Source: Proteobacteria bacterium UBA981 (GTDB lineage Bacteria > Pseudomonadota > Gammaproteobacteria > Ga0077536). Taken from it: a stretch of 64,000 bases of DNA. The position numbers and the translations under genes are program-made. This document shows positions 9,098 to 18,076 of this stretch, piece after piece (the stretch's first letter is position 1; each line of letters opens with the position of its first letter). The DNA lies in assembly GCA_002292285.1 (NCBI GenBank), contig DBBP01000002.1, positions 100,888 through 164,887 of the forward strand. The letters run 5' to 3'. The notes under the pieces were generated by a model. That model was not told where the DNA came from and ran no database searches. It worked only from the letters and a program-made list of their open reading frames with translations.

Positions 9098-10402
9098 TCA
9101 GGCAGCGGCCGAGCGGCCGTCGGCGTCGACAAGACTGACGCCGTGCTCAATGTAGTGGGCAAATTCTTCGCGGAAATGTTTAACGAAGCTTCGCACCGGC
9201 ATCGCAGCGGCGTCGCCGAGCGCGCAAATCGTGTTGCCTTCGATCTTGCTCGCAACAAGGTCAAGGCGATCCAGATCTTCCTCACGACCCTGGCCGTCGA
9301 TGATGCGATTCAGCATGCGATACAACCAACCTGTACCTTCCCGGCATGGCGTACATTGCCCGCACGACTCAGCGTAATAAAATCGAGAAATGCGCCGGAG
9401 CAACTTAACCATATCGGTCGTGTCATCGATCACAATCACGGCGCCGGAACCGAGCATCGAACCGGCACCCGAAATGGAGTCGTAATCCATATCGACGCCC
9501 ATCATCACCTCACCCGGCAACACGGGTACCGAAGAACCGCCCGGGATAACCGCTTTCAACGCTCGCCCATCAAGCATGCCACCTGCGAGTTCAAGCAAGT
9601 CTTTGAAGGGCGTCCCCATCGGGACTTCAAAATTGCCTGGCTTGTTGACGTGCCCGCTGACGGAGAAAATTTTCGTCCCGCCGTTGTTAGGCTTGCCGAG
9701 CTCTGCGAACCACTCAGGGCCATTGCGCAAGATAGTCGGAACGGAAGCGAGGGTTTCAGTGTTATTTATTGTCGTAGGACGTCCATAAAGTCCGTAGCCG
9801 GCCGGGAATGGGGGCTTAAAGCGAGGCTGCCCCTTTTTCCCCTCAAGCGATTCGAGCAGAGCAGTTTCTTCACCACAGATATAAGCACCAGCGCCGAGAT
9901 GGTCATAGAGGTCGAAATCGATGCCGGTGCCCTTGATATCCTTGCCCAGCAATCCAAGTTCGTAGGCCTCTTTCAGCGCTTGCTGAAAGCGCTGTGCCGG
10001 CTCATCCATAAATTCGCCGCGCATATAGTTGTATCCGACCGTCGCGCCAATGGAATAGCCCGCTATGGCCATGCCCTCGACCAGCGCGTGCGGATTAAAG
10101 CGCAGCAAATCGCGGTCCTTACAGGTACCTGGCTCACTCTCGTCAGAGTTACACACGATATATTTCTGTGCGTCGGTCTTTGGCATGAAGCTCCACTTCA
10201 CACCCGCCGGGAAACCAGCCCCTCCGCGTCCGCGTAACCCGGACGCCTTGACCAGCTCAATAATCTCTTCGGGCGAAATCTTTTCGGCGAGAATTTTTTC
10301 CCATGCCTGATAGCCGCCAGTCTTGCGATAAGTATCCAGCGTCCACGGCTCGTCATATTCGCGCGTGGCGTAGCAAGTCAGATTAAGTTTGATATCACTC
10401 AT
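9098..10402 (-). CDS. nuoF: NADH-quinone oxidoreductase subunit F (NADH- and FMN-binding)
   Basis: NuoF oxidises NADH: it binds NADH and FMN and carries cluster N3. The product has 434 residues from the ATG at 10402 (MSDIKLNLTCYATREYDEPW). An upstream ATG at 10447 lies inside nuoE and is less likely. Visible motifs are GLRGRGGAGFPAGVKW (nucleotide loop), GAGAYICGEETALLESLEG (FMN/NADH site) and ESCGQCTPCREG, three of the four cluster ligands, with a further Cys in GNTICALGDAAAMP. It starts 7 bases after nuoE ends, as in other nuo operons. Confidence 0.97.
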   Translation of the reverse strand: MSDIKLNLTCYATREYDEPWTLDTYRKTGGYQAWEKILAEKISPEEIIELVKASGLRGRGGAGFPAGVKWSFMPKTDAQKYIVCNSDESEPGTCKDRDLLRFNPHALVEGMAIAGYSIGATVGYNYMRGEFMDEPAQRFQQALKEAYELGLLGKDIKGTGIDFDLYDHLGAGAYICGEETALLESLEGKKGQPRFKPPFPAGYGLYGRPTTINNTETLASVPTILRNGPEWFAELGKPNNGGTKIFSVSGHVNKPGNFEVPMGTPFKDLLELAGGMLDGRALKAVIPGGSSVPVLPGEVMMGVDMDYDSISGAGSMLGSGAVIVIDDTTDMVKLLRRISRFYYAESCGQCTPCREGTGWLYRMLNRIIDGQGREEDLDRLDLVASKIEGNTICALGDAAAMPVRSFVKHFREEFAHYIEHGVSLVDADGRSAAA

Positions 10403-10409
10403 GTTCCGC

Positions 10410-10907
10410 TCACTTGAGCTCGTCCAGTATCGCGTCGACACGTTCAACCGTGAGGTTCTCGTGGTAGACGTGATTGACCTGCATCATCGGTGCGCCGCAG
10501 CAGGCTGCAAGACACTCCTCCTCAGGCTTCAGGAATATGCGTCCGTCTGCGGTCGATTCGCCGACTTTAATGCCCAATTTATTCTCGATATGAGAAACAA
10601 TTTCGTCGCTTCCGCGCAGCATGCACGACACGTTCGTGCAAATCGCGACGTTGTTGCGACCACACGGTGCCGTTTCGTACATCGAGTAGAAACTCGCGAC
10701 TTCGTATACCGCGATGCGCGGCATGTCGAGATAATCGGCCACCGCATCCATCAACTCCGTGGTCAGAAAGCCGTTGTTCTCGTGCTGAGCTTCGGTCAGG
10801 GCCGCGAGCACAGCTGACTGCTTGCGTTCCGGCGGGTATTTGGCAACCCAACTATCGATCACCTGCAAGGCGTGGGCGGACAAGGGGCTATCAGTTAAAT
10901 TGCTCAT
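10410..10907 (-). CDS. nuoE: NADH-quinone oxidoreductase subunit E
   Basis: NuoE is the thioredoxin-like [2Fe-2S] subunit (cluster N1a) that partners NuoF in the NADH-dehydrogenase module. The 165-residue product has the four ligands in two pairs, CTNVSC and CLAAC, with the usual spacing of about 35 residues, followed by GAPMMQVN. The N-terminal helical part contains the typical AVLAALTEAQHENNGFLT. It lies between nuoD and nuoF. Confidence 0.97.
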   Translation of the reverse strand: MSNLTDSPLSAHALQVIDSWVAKYPPERKQSAVLAALTEAQHENNGFLTTELMDAVADYLDMPRIAVYEVASFYSMYETAPCGRNNVAICTNVSCMLRGSDEIVSHIENKLGIKVGESTADGRIFLKPEEECLAACCGAPMMQVNHVYHENLTVERVDAILDELK

Positions 10908-10921
10908 GGCTGCATCGCGAC

Positions 10922-12175
10922 CTAACGGTCGATTTCTCCGAACACAACATCCATGGTGCCGATCATGGCGACGACATCCGACAACATGTGACCTTCAACC
11001 ATTTCGTTCATCGCAGACAAATGTGCGAAGCCCGAGGCCCGTGCTTTCAAGCGATAGGGTTTATTGGCCCCGTCGGATACGAGATAGATGCCAAACTCGC
11101 CTTTAGGGTGTTCAACCGCTGCGTACACTTCGCCGGGCGGCACACAATAGCCCTCGGTAAACAGTTTGAAGTGGTGAATCAGCGACTCCATGTCACCTTT
11201 CATGTCAGCGCGGTTGGGCGGAGTGAGCTTGCGGTCGTCAAGCATCACGGGGCCAGGGTTGGCGCGTAACCAGTCCACGCACTGCGAGATGATGCGTGCC
11301 GACTGACGTAACTCTTCGACGCGCACCAGATAACGGTCGTAGCAATCGCCGGTTACACCCACAGGAATATCGAAATCAAGTTCTGGATAGACTTCATAGG
11401 GCTGTTTCTTGCGCAGATCCCAAGCCACTCCGGAACCGCGTAACATCGGGCCAGTAAAGCCAAGTTCCAGGGCGCGCTCTGGCGTCACGATTCCGATATC
11501 GACGGTACGCTGCTTCCAGATACGGTTGTCGGTGAGCAGCGTTTCGTATTCATCCACACACGCCGGGAAGCGGCTGACGAAGTCTGCGATGAAATCCAGC
11601 AGCGATCCTGAACGACTCTCGTTGAGGGCGCCGGCTTCTTTTTCATTGCGCCATTTGGACGCCTGATATTGCGGCATGTGCTTAGGCAAATCCCGGTACA
11701 CGCCGCCAGGACGGTAATAGGTCGCATGCATGCGCGTGCCAGAAACTGCTTCATAGCAGTCCATTAGATCTTCGCGCTCGCGGAAACAGTACAAAAACAT
11801 CGTCATCGCGCCGATGTCCAACCCGTGCGCGCCCAACCACATCAGATGATTAAGAATCCGGGTTATTTCATCGAACATCACGCGAATGTATTGCGCGCGC
11901 ACCGGTGCCTTAACGCCGAGCAGCTTTTCAATGGCGAGAACGTAGGCGTGCTCATTACACATCATCGATACGTAGTCGAGCCGATCCATATAGCCGATGC
12001 TTTGATTGAACGGCTTGCTTTCGGCCAGCTTCTCAGTGCCTCGATGCAGTAATCCGATATGTGGATCAGCACGCTCGATGACCTCTCCGTCCATTTCCAG
12101 CACCAGTCGCAACACGCCGTGGGCGGCGGGATGCTGTGGGCCGAAATTAAGCGTGAGATTGCGAATTTCAGGCAT
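10922..12175 (-). CDS. nuoD: NADH-quinone oxidoreductase subunit D
   Basis: NuoD is the 49-kDa-type subunit related to [NiFe]-hydrogenase large subunits; with NuoB it forms the quinone-reduction site. The 417-residue product starts with NLTLNFGPQHPAAHGVLRLV, the loop that carries the conserved His residues of the quinone pocket. Further on are HIGLLHRGTEKL and YVSMMCNEHAY. NuoD is separate from NuoC here; in E. coli the two are fused. The ATG at 12175 overlaps the nuoC stop by 8 bases, which fits tight coupling. Confidence 0.97.
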   Translation of the reverse strand: MPEIRNLTLNFGPQHPAAHGVLRLVLEMDGEVIERADPHIGLLHRGTEKLAESKPFNQSIGYMDRLDYVSMMCNEHAYVLAIEKLLGVKAPVRAQYIRVMFDEITRILNHLMWLGAHGLDIGAMTMFLYCFREREDLMDCYEAVSGTRMHATYYRPGGVYRDLPKHMPQYQASKWRNEKEAGALNESRSGSLLDFIADFVSRFPACVDEYETLLTDNRIWKQRTVDIGIVTPERALELGFTGPMLRGSGVAWDLRKKQPYEVYPELDFDIPVGVTGDCYDRYLVRVEELRQSARIISQCVDWLRANPGPVMLDDRKLTPPNRADMKGDMESLIHHFKLFTEGYCVPPGEVYAAVEHPKGEFGIYLVSDGANKPYRLKARASGFAHLSAMNEMVEGHMLSDVVAMIGTMDVVFGEIDR

Positions 12176-12860
12176 CGTTGCTATCGCTCACGGGCTTGGA
12201 CGAATGCAACCAGTCCTCTTCGCGTATGACGCGTGGCACGAGGGTGCGCGGCTCAATCGTAACGGGCTGATTAATGACTCGTCCCTTGCTTGGGTCGTAT
12301 CGCACTTCAACGTAACCTTCGAGCGGAAAATCCTTCCGAAATGGATGTCCGATAAAACCGTAATCGGTGAGTATTCGGCGCAGGTCGGGATGTCCATCAA
12401 AAAGAATGCCAAACAGGTCGAAAGCTTCGCGCTCGAACCAATTCGCGCCAACCCAGACGTCGACTACGGAGTCGAGGCGCGGCGGCTCGTTCTCAGGGTA
12501 GACCTTCACGCGTAAGCGGAAATTGTGCGTTATCGATAGCAGTTGGTAACTGATTGCAAAACGACGTCCGGGTGCTGGCTCTGCGGTCACTGAACCCAGA
12601 CTGACGCCACGGCTAAAACCTGAAGTCGACGCGCTCTGAGTTTGCCAGTCGGCCTGCCCGTAAGTCAGATAGTCGACCCCGCTGAGATCGGACAACTGCG
12701 TAAAAGCCAGCTGCGGATGTTCCTTTAGCTGCGTCATTACGCTAACGAGGTCGCCAGGAGCTATCTCAATGGTGATTTCATCGAACGCGACATCGCACCG
12801 CACGATATGGGTGCCGATGAGTTCTTGCAGTGCTGCGTTAAGGACTTCGAGTTTCGACAT
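12168..12860 (-). CDS. nuoC: NADH-quinone oxidoreductase subunit C
   Basis: NuoC is the 30-kDa-type structural subunit of the peripheral arm. The 230-residue product from the ATG at 12860 (MSKLEVLNAALQEL) ends with the family signature: WFEREAFDLFGILFDGHPD, then RRILTDYGFIGHPFRKDFP. A longer frame to 12977 overlaps nuoB and is not needed. It is fully separate from NuoD apart from an 8-base gene overlap, a point that distinguishes this organism from enterobacteria. Confidence 0.96.
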   Translation of the reverse strand: MSKLEVLNAALQELIGTHIVRCDVAFDEITIEIAPGDLVSVMTQLKEHPQLAFTQLSDLSGVDYLTYGQADWQTQSASTSGFSRGVSLGSVTAEPAPGRRFAISYQLLSITHNFRLRVKVYPENEPPRLDSVVDVWVGANWFEREAFDLFGILFDGHPDLRRILTDYGFIGHPFRKDFPLEGYVEVRYDPSKGRVINQPVTIEPRTLVPRVIREEDWLHSSKPVSDSNDA

Positions 12861-12873
12861 CGCTTCAGGTGCT

Positions 12874-13353
12874 CTATGGGCGAGCGATTGTATTGGTTCG
12901 TTTGATCTTGTTTTGCAGCTGGATAATACCGAACAACAAAGCTTCGGCCGTCGGCGGACAGCCGGGCACGTAAACATCGACTGGCACGATCCGGTCGCAG
13001 CCGCGTGTCACAGCATATGAGTAGTGGTAGTAACCACCCCCATTGGCGCACGACCCCATCGAAATAACCCATTTAGGTTCAGTCATCTGGTCGTAAACTT
13101 TGCGCAGCGCTGGAGCCATTTTATTGACCAGTGTCCCGGCCACGATCATCACATCAGACTGCCGCGGACTCGGTCGAAAAATGACCCCGAAACGGTCCAG
13201 GTCGTAGCGCGAGGCACCGGCATGCATCATCTCCACGGCGCAACATGCGAGGCCAAAGGACATCGGCCACATCGACCCGGTACGAGCCCAATTCACGACC
13301 GTATCCACAGAAGTGGTTACAAATCCGCGGTCCTGGATTTCGCTCATTCCCAT
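12874..13353 (-). CDS. nuoB: NADH-quinone oxidoreductase subunit B
   Basis: NuoB carries cluster N2, the last Fe-S centre before quinone. The 159-residue product has the cysteine pattern of the family: the adjacent pair in LACCAVEMMHAGASRYDLDR, one in MGSCANGGGYYHYSY and one in VYVPGCPPTAEAL. The start at 13353 (MGMSEIQDRGFVTTSVD) overlaps the nuoA stop by 10 bases. Confidence 0.97.
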   Translation of the reverse strand: MGMSEIQDRGFVTTSVDTVVNWARTGSMWPMSFGLACCAVEMMHAGASRYDLDRFGVIFRPSPRQSDVMIVAGTLVNKMAPALRKVYDQMTEPKWVISMGSCANGGGYYHYSYAVTRGCDRIVPVDVYVPGCPPTAEALLFGIIQLQNKIKRTNTIARP

Positions 13354-13712
13354 TCAAGGGCCCCTTTGCGCCATTCGTAGACGAATCCCACGACAAGAAT
13401 GCCGAGGAAAATCATCATGGCCCAAAAGCCGTACACGCCGATTTCCTCGAGAACTACTGCCCACGGGAAAAAGAATGCGATCTCGAGATCAAAGATAATG
13501 AACAGAATGGCGACAAGGTAATAACGCACGTCGAACTTCATACGAGCGTCTTCGAAGGCCTCGAATCCGCATTCGTAAGGGGAAGATTTTTCGCTGTCGG
13601 GACGGTGCACGCCCAACACACCGCCGATGCCGTAGCTCGCAGCAAGCGAAACCACACCTATCGACGCGCTAATCGCGACAAAAATTAAAATCGGCAGGTA
13701 AAGTTCAAGCAC
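13344..13712 (-). CDS. nuoA: NADH-quinone oxidoreductase subunit A
   Basis: NuoA is a three-helix membrane subunit next to the quinone chamber. I start it at the GTG at 13712 (read as MLELYLPILIFVAISASIG), which gives 122 residues and places the first helix at the N terminus as in homologues. AGGGAA lies about 10 bases upstream. An ATG at 13742 would add ten residues, and the longest open frame, to 13916, would run into tRNA-Leu and is rejected. Family signatures are SPYECGFEAFEDARMKFDVR and FDLEIAFFFPWAV. It is the first nuo gene, with tRNA-Leu and secG upstream. Confidence 0.94.
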   Translation of the reverse strand: MLELYLPILIFVAISASIGVVSLAASYGIGGVLGVHRPDSEKSSPYECGFEAFEDARMKFDVRYYLVAILFIIFDLEIAFFFPWAVVLEEIGVYGFWAMMIFLGILVVGFVYEWRKGALEWE

Positions 13713-13874
13713 CCGGCAAGTTTCCCTGTATCCGCTTCCCATGACGCCCAACGGCGCCTCAAATTGTACCCGATCGCGCACGCACTCTGAGCGAATACGC
13801 GCGCAAATAAGCCCCCACCGAGCAGGTATTAACCTGCAGTGCCCAACACGGTCACCGCGCTTGCGGCCCGTTAG

Positions 13875-13959
13875 TGGTGCCGATGGCCGGAGTCGAACCG
13901 GCACGCCTCTCGGCACTGCCCCCTCAAGACAGCGTGTCTACCAATTCCACCACATCGGC
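13875..13959 (-). tRNA. tRNA-Leu (anticodon GAG)
   Basis: The minus strand folds as a class II tRNA of 85 nt with an encoded CCA end at 13875-13877. The acceptor arm is GCCGATG pairing with CATCGGC. The anticodon stem-loop CTGTC-TTGAGGG-GGCAG gives anticodon GAG, followed by a variable arm and GGTTCGACTCC in the T-arm. A leucine tRNA between secG and nuoA is a conserved gammaproteobacterial arrangement. Confidence 0.97.
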
Positions 13960-14089
13960 TTCGAGGTTCCGGGTCCGCCATTCATGCAAGCGGGCACCCG
14001 GATATCGTGGCGCGCAATGATACGAGATGCGCCGCCTTCAATCTATACAAACTCGCCAGAAATTACTGGCTGAAAATAGAATTCACTGC

Positions 14090-14458
14090 TTATTGAGCAG
14101 GCAGAGTCGGAACATCGTCGACTGCACCCGCGGCATCCGGGACGTCAGTGGGAACTAACGGTGCGCTGACTTGCTGTGTTGGTGCTGAAATCTGGTCAAG
14201 CAAGCTGGTCGGTTCCAATGCCTGGCCGTACAGGTAACCGAGCAACAAACTGTTAGTTAGGAAGAAGGTCGCAAGGATTGCAGTCGTGCGGGTGAGAAAA
14301 GAACCCGATCCACGTGAACCAAAGACCGTCGAGGAAGCGCCGCCGCCAAAATTGGCTCCGGCCGTCGCACCCGACCCCTGTTGAATGAGAATAATGGCAA
14401 CGAGCAGTATCGCGAGAACGATATGGATGGCCAGCAAAACGGAAAACGACAATGACAT
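14090..14458 (-). CDS. secG: Protein translocase subunit SecG
   Basis: SecG is the small membrane subunit of the SecYEG translocon. The product from the ATG at 14458 (MSLSFSVLLAIHIVLAILLV) has 122 residues and two membrane helices. Between them lies the conserved loop IILIQQGSGATAGANFGGG, then SSTVFGSRGSGSFLTRTT, which is diagnostic. The C-terminal ~40 residues are Pro/Ala/Val-rich and variable, as usual. The gene lies between tpiA (33 bases upstream) and tRNA-Leu, the standard order. Confidence 0.95.
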   Translation of the reverse strand: MSLSFSVLLAIHIVLAILLVAIILIQQGSGATAGANFGGGASSTVFGSRGSGSFLTRTTAILATFFLTNSLLLGYLYGQALEPTSLLDQISAPTQQVSAPLVPTDVPDAAGAVDDVPTLPAQ

Positions 14459-14490
14459 TAAGATATCTCTCTGTGAATGTCGGTGGCGGC

Positions 14491-15240
14491 TCAGCCGGCC
14501 ACACGACAAATGGCAATAAATGAGTCTGCCGCCAACGACGCACCCCCGATGAGACCGCCATCGATGTCAGGCATGGCAAACAAAGCAGCGGCGTTGTCGG
14601 GTTTCACACTGCCTCCATAGAGCAAACGTATCCGCTCAGCGGCCCCGGAATCGTGTGAGGCAATGCGTTCGCGAATCCATGCGTGAACCTGCTCAGCCTG
14701 CTCCGGCGTAGCGGATTCGCCCGTTCCGATTGCCCAAACAGGCTCATATGCGATCACAAGGTCAGGCAATATTGACGCTATCTCTGGCAAGCCGAGGATT
14801 GCATCTAGTTGCCGCCCAACTACCATTTCCGTTTCCTGAGCCTGACGTTCAGCCAGCGATTCACCGAGACAAAGTATCGGGACGAGCCCGCCTGAATGCG
14901 CTGCAGCGACTTTCGCGGCAACCCGTGTATCGGTTTCACCGAAGTTCTGCCGGCGCTCTGAATGCCCTACGATGACATAGCGGCAACCGATATCGGCCAG
15001 CATCGATACGGCGGTTTCACCAGTGTAGGCCCCATTCTCGTGCTCGGAGCAGTCCTGACCACCAAGTGAGACCGCGGCCGCACCGATACGTGACGAAACG
15101 ATTGAGAGGTAAGGCACTGGAGGACAAAGCACGACGTCGCAACCCGGCAGCACGGCGGCACTGATCTCATCGGTAAGCTGCTCGGCAACGACGCGCGAAC
15201 CGTTCATTTTCCAGTTGCCGGCAACCAGGGGACGACGCAT
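14491..15240 (-). CDS. tpiA: Triosephosphate isomerase
   Basis: TpiA interconverts dihydroxyacetone phosphate and glyceraldehyde 3-phosphate in glycolysis and gluconeogenesis. The 249-residue product has the N-terminal AGNWKMNG with catalytic Lys, the catalytic His in YVIVGHSERR, the catalytic Glu in VIAYEPVWAIGTG and the phosphate-binding LYGGSVKPDNA. It starts at the ATG at 15240 (MRRPLVAGNWKMNG); the frame opens 14 codons earlier but homologues begin here. It is followed by secG, as in many gammaproteobacteria. Confidence 0.97.
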   Translation of the reverse strand: MRRPLVAGNWKMNGSRVVAEQLTDEISAAVLPGCDVVLCPPVPYLSIVSSRIGAAAVSLGGQDCSEHENGAYTGETAVSMLADIGCRYVIVGHSERRQNFGETDTRVAAKVAAAHSGGLVPILCLGESLAERQAQETEMVVGRQLDAILGLPEIASILPDLVIAYEPVWAIGTGESATPEQAEQVHAWIRERIASHDSGAAERIRLLYGGSVKPDNAAALFAMPDIDGGLIGGASLAADSFIAICRVAG

Positions 15241-15560
15241 CGGATTCCAGCCTGTTGTGAGCGGTGCAAAAAAGGCGGCCAAGCTTAGCGGCGCCGGGAA
15301 TTTAAATCAATCTGGAGCGGGCCGACGTCGTACATACAGAGCTAGCGGCGCTAGTGGGCGTCCTCAACGCACATGCGAACGCCAATCTGCTCGCCTCGTG
15401 CAAGCCGGTTTAGCGAATAAAAACGGGCACTGTTCTTCAGCGGCGCTGAGCTATCGCCCAAGTCGGCGTAAATGTCGACTCGTCCCGGTGTGCATGCTGC
15501 AGCCCCAGCTGGACGATGTCAGTGCCAGCAACGACGTACCACGGCGGGCATTGAACCCCG
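15241..15560. other. Intergenic region upstream of tpiA; no gene seen
   Basis: This gap of 320 bases separates the tpiA start from the rluB stop, both on the minus strand. Short frames crossing it have no recognisable sequence. There is a small palindrome (CTAGCGGCGCTAG at about 15341-15353) without a T-tract. The promoter for tpiA-secG-tRNA-Leu-nuo is expected here, but I could not single out convincing -35 and -10 boxes. Confidence 0.5.
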
Positions 15561-16364
15561 TCAATCTCGCCGCGAGCGGACGGGTGCGGTGGGTGCCTCG
15601 GCAGCGAGCCCGACCAGGTTGCACAATTCCTTCAGTAAATCGCCGCCCAGCTCCACCTGCCGTCCGCCTCGCAGATCGGTCGGCAACATAATGTTGCCAA
15701 ACCGCACGCGCATCAGACGGCTGACCTGCACGTCTTGCGATTCCCACAGACGACGCACTTCACGGTTGCGCCCGCTCTGAACCACGCAGTAGTACCACTG
15801 ATTCGAGCCCTCACCTTCTCCGATCACGATGTCATCGAACTGGAAAATCTCTCCGTCGATGTCCACTCCACCGCGTAATCGCGCGAGCACAGCCGCGTCG
15901 ACCTCACCGTAGATGCGCGCCGCGTATTCGCGGTCGATGCGGTAACGCGGATGCATGAGACGATGCGCGAGTTCGCCATGGTTAGTGAAAAGCAGCAAGC
16001 CACTGGTGTTGATATCCAGCCGGCCGATATTGATCCAGCGGCCTGCGTGTACACGAGGAAGTTTGTCGAAGATGGTTGGCCGACGCTGCTCGTCCGACCG
16101 CGTGCACACCACCCCGGCCGGCTTGTTGTACAACAGGACGCGCAACGGCTCTTTTGTCCCTTCGATGCGAACTGTGCGGCCACCATCGATTTGGACACGA
16201 TCGCCGGGCTTAACTTTGCAGCCCGCGATCGCGAGCTCGCCATTCACTTGAATGCGCCCCGAGGCAATCAGGCGTTCAATTTCTCGACGCGAACCCCAGC
16301 CGGCGCGCGCCAGCGCCTTCTGAATACGTTCGCCATCGGGCGCTGCTTGGGGCGAAGTGGACAT
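15561..16364 (-). CDS. rluB: 23S rRNA pseudouridine synthase, RluB type
   Basis: This enzyme converts a specific uridine of 23S rRNA helix 89 to pseudouridine. The 267-residue product has an N-terminal S4 RNA-binding domain (RIQKALARAGWGSRREIERL, residues 14-33). The RsuA/RluB catalytic domain follows with the aspartate motif GRLDINTSGLLLFTNHGEL and later RNREVRRLWES. Its position after scpA-scpB is the same as in many gammaproteobacteria, which supports RluB over RluE or RluF; the exact target base is inferred. Confidence 0.92.
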   Translation of the reverse strand: MSTSPQAAPDGERIQKALARAGWGSRREIERLIASGRIQVNGELAIAGCKVKPGDRVQIDGGRTVRIEGTKEPLRVLLYNKPAGVVCTRSDEQRRPTIFDKLPRVHAGRWINIGRLDINTSGLLLFTNHGELAHRLMHPRYRIDREYAARIYGEVDAAVLARLRGGVDIDGEIFQFDDIVIGEGEGSNQWYYCVVQSGRNREVRRLWESQDVQVSRLMRVRFGNIMLPTDLRGGRQVELGGDLLKELCNLVGLAAEAPTAPVRSRRD

Positions 16365-16378
16365 GTCGAAATGTCGCT

Positions 16379-17224
16379 TTAAGCCTGTGGCGGCTCTGTG
16401 GCAGAGCGGGGCTCCGGCGGCGAATCGCTTGCCGTCACATTGTCATCGCCGCCGACTTCGGGCTCAACTTCGGGCTCAACTTCGGGCTCAACTTCGGATT
16501 CGACTTCGGACCGTGCCGCGCTGCCGGCCTCGTCATCCGCGGACGGTTCGTCTGATTCCGCTTCCTGTCCGCTGGCGCCGTCGGTCTCGTCACCATTGTC
16601 GAGCGACGTAAGATCGGCCGTTTCGTCGTTGGCGCCATCACCCAGCGCTGTGATGGGCAGCGGCTCGGCGAACATATCCGCGTTAATACTGTCGATATCC
16701 TGTAGCTCGGCCAGGGTGGGCAATTCGCTGAGGGATTTCATGCCGAAGTAATCCAGCAGATCTCGTGTGGTCGAGTAAACCGCCGGGCGACCCGGCACGT
16801 CCCTGTGTCCAACAACTCGTACCCATTCGCGCTCGAGCAACTGACGCATAATGTTCGTGCTCACCGCAACACCACGAATGTGTTCGATTTCGCCACGCGT
16901 AATCGGTTGTCGGTAGGCGATGATGGCAAGCGTTTCCATAAACGCTCGCGAATAACGCAATTTGCGTTCCTCCCACAGGCGTCCGATTTGGGTGGCGTAC
17001 TCCTGGCGTGCACGGAAGCGAAAACCGCTGGCGACCTCAGTAAGCTCCACACCTCGCTCGCTGTAATCGGCTTGCAAGGCGTCTAAGGTTTCTTTCAATT
17101 CATCACGCGTAGGCGCTTGGTCACTGTCGCTGTCGAGTAGTTTACCAAGGCGGTCAATGCTTAGTGGCTGCTCAGCCACCATTAAGATTGCTTCGACGAC
17201 CGGTTTTAGTTCTGCTGTGTTCAT
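16379..17224 (-). CDS. scpB: Segregation and condensation protein B
   Basis: ScpB binds the Smc-ScpA complex that compacts and separates chromosomes. Residues about 1-175 form the two winged-helix domains typical of the family (ETLAIIAYRQPITRGEIEHI, then WVRVVGHRDVPGRPAVYSTT). The last ~95 residues are an acidic, low-complexity tail rich in Glu, Asp, Ser and Ala, with repeated Glu-Val-Glu-Pro encoded by a 12-base tandem repeat. Total length is 281, longer than the usual ~190, all because of the tail. The gene lies 18 bases after scpA. Confidence 0.94.
   Translation of the reverse strand: MNTAELKPVVEAILMVAEQPLSIDRLGKLLDSDSDQAPTRDELKETLDALQADYSERGVELTEVASGFRFRARQEYATQIGRLWEERKLRYSRAFMETLAIIAYRQPITRGEIEHIRGVAVSTNIMRQLLEREWVRVVGHRDVPGRPAVYSTTRDLLDYFGMKSLSELPTLAELQDIDSINADMFAEPLPITALGDGANDETADLTSLDNGDETDGASGQEAESDEPSADDEAGSAARSEVESEVEPEVEPEVEPEVGGDDNVTASDSPPEPRSATEPPQA
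16455..16510. repeat. 12-bp tandem repeat in scpB tail
   Basis: The plus strand reads ACTTCGGGCTCA three times from 16455 to 16490, followed by two diverged partial units up to 16510. On the minus strand it encodes repeated Glu-Val-Glu-Pro/Ser in the acidic tail of ScpB. The unit length is a multiple of three, so copy-number change would alter tail length without a frameshift. Confidence 0.85.
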
Positions 17225-17242
17225 TGTTGCAGCTCCGCCACG

Positions 17243-18076
17243 CTAGGCGACCAGTTTGATATAAACCGGATCATGTTCGCCGTTCTGGACGATTTCGATC
17301 AGGGTTTCTTTGAGCAGTTCAAGGATCGCTATCAAGGTAACGACGACGCCGCTGCGTCCTTCACCGGGAGAGAAAAACTCGTGAAAGGGCGTGAACGATT
17401 CCGCGTTAGCGCGCCCAAGCACCATTGTCATCCGCTCGCGAACGGATAGTGCTTCACGTTGAATGCGATGGTCGGCATACATATCGGCCCGGCGCAATAC
17501 ATCGCGAAACGCATCCAAAACTGCTTCGAGTGTCACATCGGGGAGCGGCTGCGCCGACGGCGGCCGCTCAAAATCGATTGCGACGTCGTACCAATCCCTT
17601 TCCATGCGCGGCAGTTCTTCGATATCAATGGCAGCCTTTTTAAAGCGTTCATATTCTTGCAGTCTGCGTACCAGTTCCGCGCGCGGATCGCCCTCTTCCT
17701 CTTCCTCGTTACGCGGTCTGGGCAGCAGCATTCTCGATTTGATTTCCGTCAGCATCGCGGCCATGACCAGATATTCTGCGGCCAATTCCAGCTTGAGATC
17801 TTCCATCAAGTCGATGTACGTCATGTATTGCTCGGTGATACGAGCAATCGGGATATCGAGAATGTCGAGATTCTGGCGTTTGATCAGGTAGAGCAACAGG
17901 TCGAGAGGGCCTTCGAAAGCTTCAAGGATGACTTCCAGCGCATCTGGCGGAATATAAAGATCTCGCGGCGGTTCGGTGAGCGGCGTGCCCTGCACCACGG
18001 CAAAAGGCATCTCTGCCTGGCTCGGGTGCATCGGCAGTGGCTCAACCACTGTCTCAAGGGTATCGTCGCCAGCCAT
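17243..18076 (-). CDS. scpA: Segregation and condensation protein A
   Basis: ScpA is the kleisin that bridges the Smc heads in the bacterial condensin. The 277-residue product contains the kleisin N-terminal segment EAFEGPLDLLLYLIKRQNLD near residue 45. It also has AAEYLVMAAMLTEIKSRMLL near residue 95, and a C-terminal winged-helix part (ERMTMVLGRA, then VVTLIAILELLKETLIEIVQ). The ATG at 18076 shares a base with the trpS stop (TGATG), so I use it instead of the longer frame to 18151. ScpB follows directly. Confidence 0.95.
   Translation of the reverse strand: MAGDDTLETVVEPLPMHPSQAEMPFAVVQGTPLTEPPRDLYIPPDALEVILEAFEGPLDLLLYLIKRQNLDILDIPIARITEQYMTYIDLMEDLKLELAAEYLVMAAMLTEIKSRMLLPRPRNEEEEEGDPRAELVRRLQEYERFKKAAIDIEELPRMERDWYDVAIDFERPPSAQPLPDVTLEAVLDAFRDVLRRADMYADHRIQREALSVRERMTMVLGRANAESFTPFHEFFSPGEGRSGVVVTLIAILELLKETLIEIVQNGEHDPVYIKLVA

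Noticed and set aside
9143..10237. Long plus-strand open frame (364 codons) opposite nuoF
   Set aside because: It is antisense to a well-conserved gene and has no recognisable domain; such shadow frames are common in GC-rich DNA.
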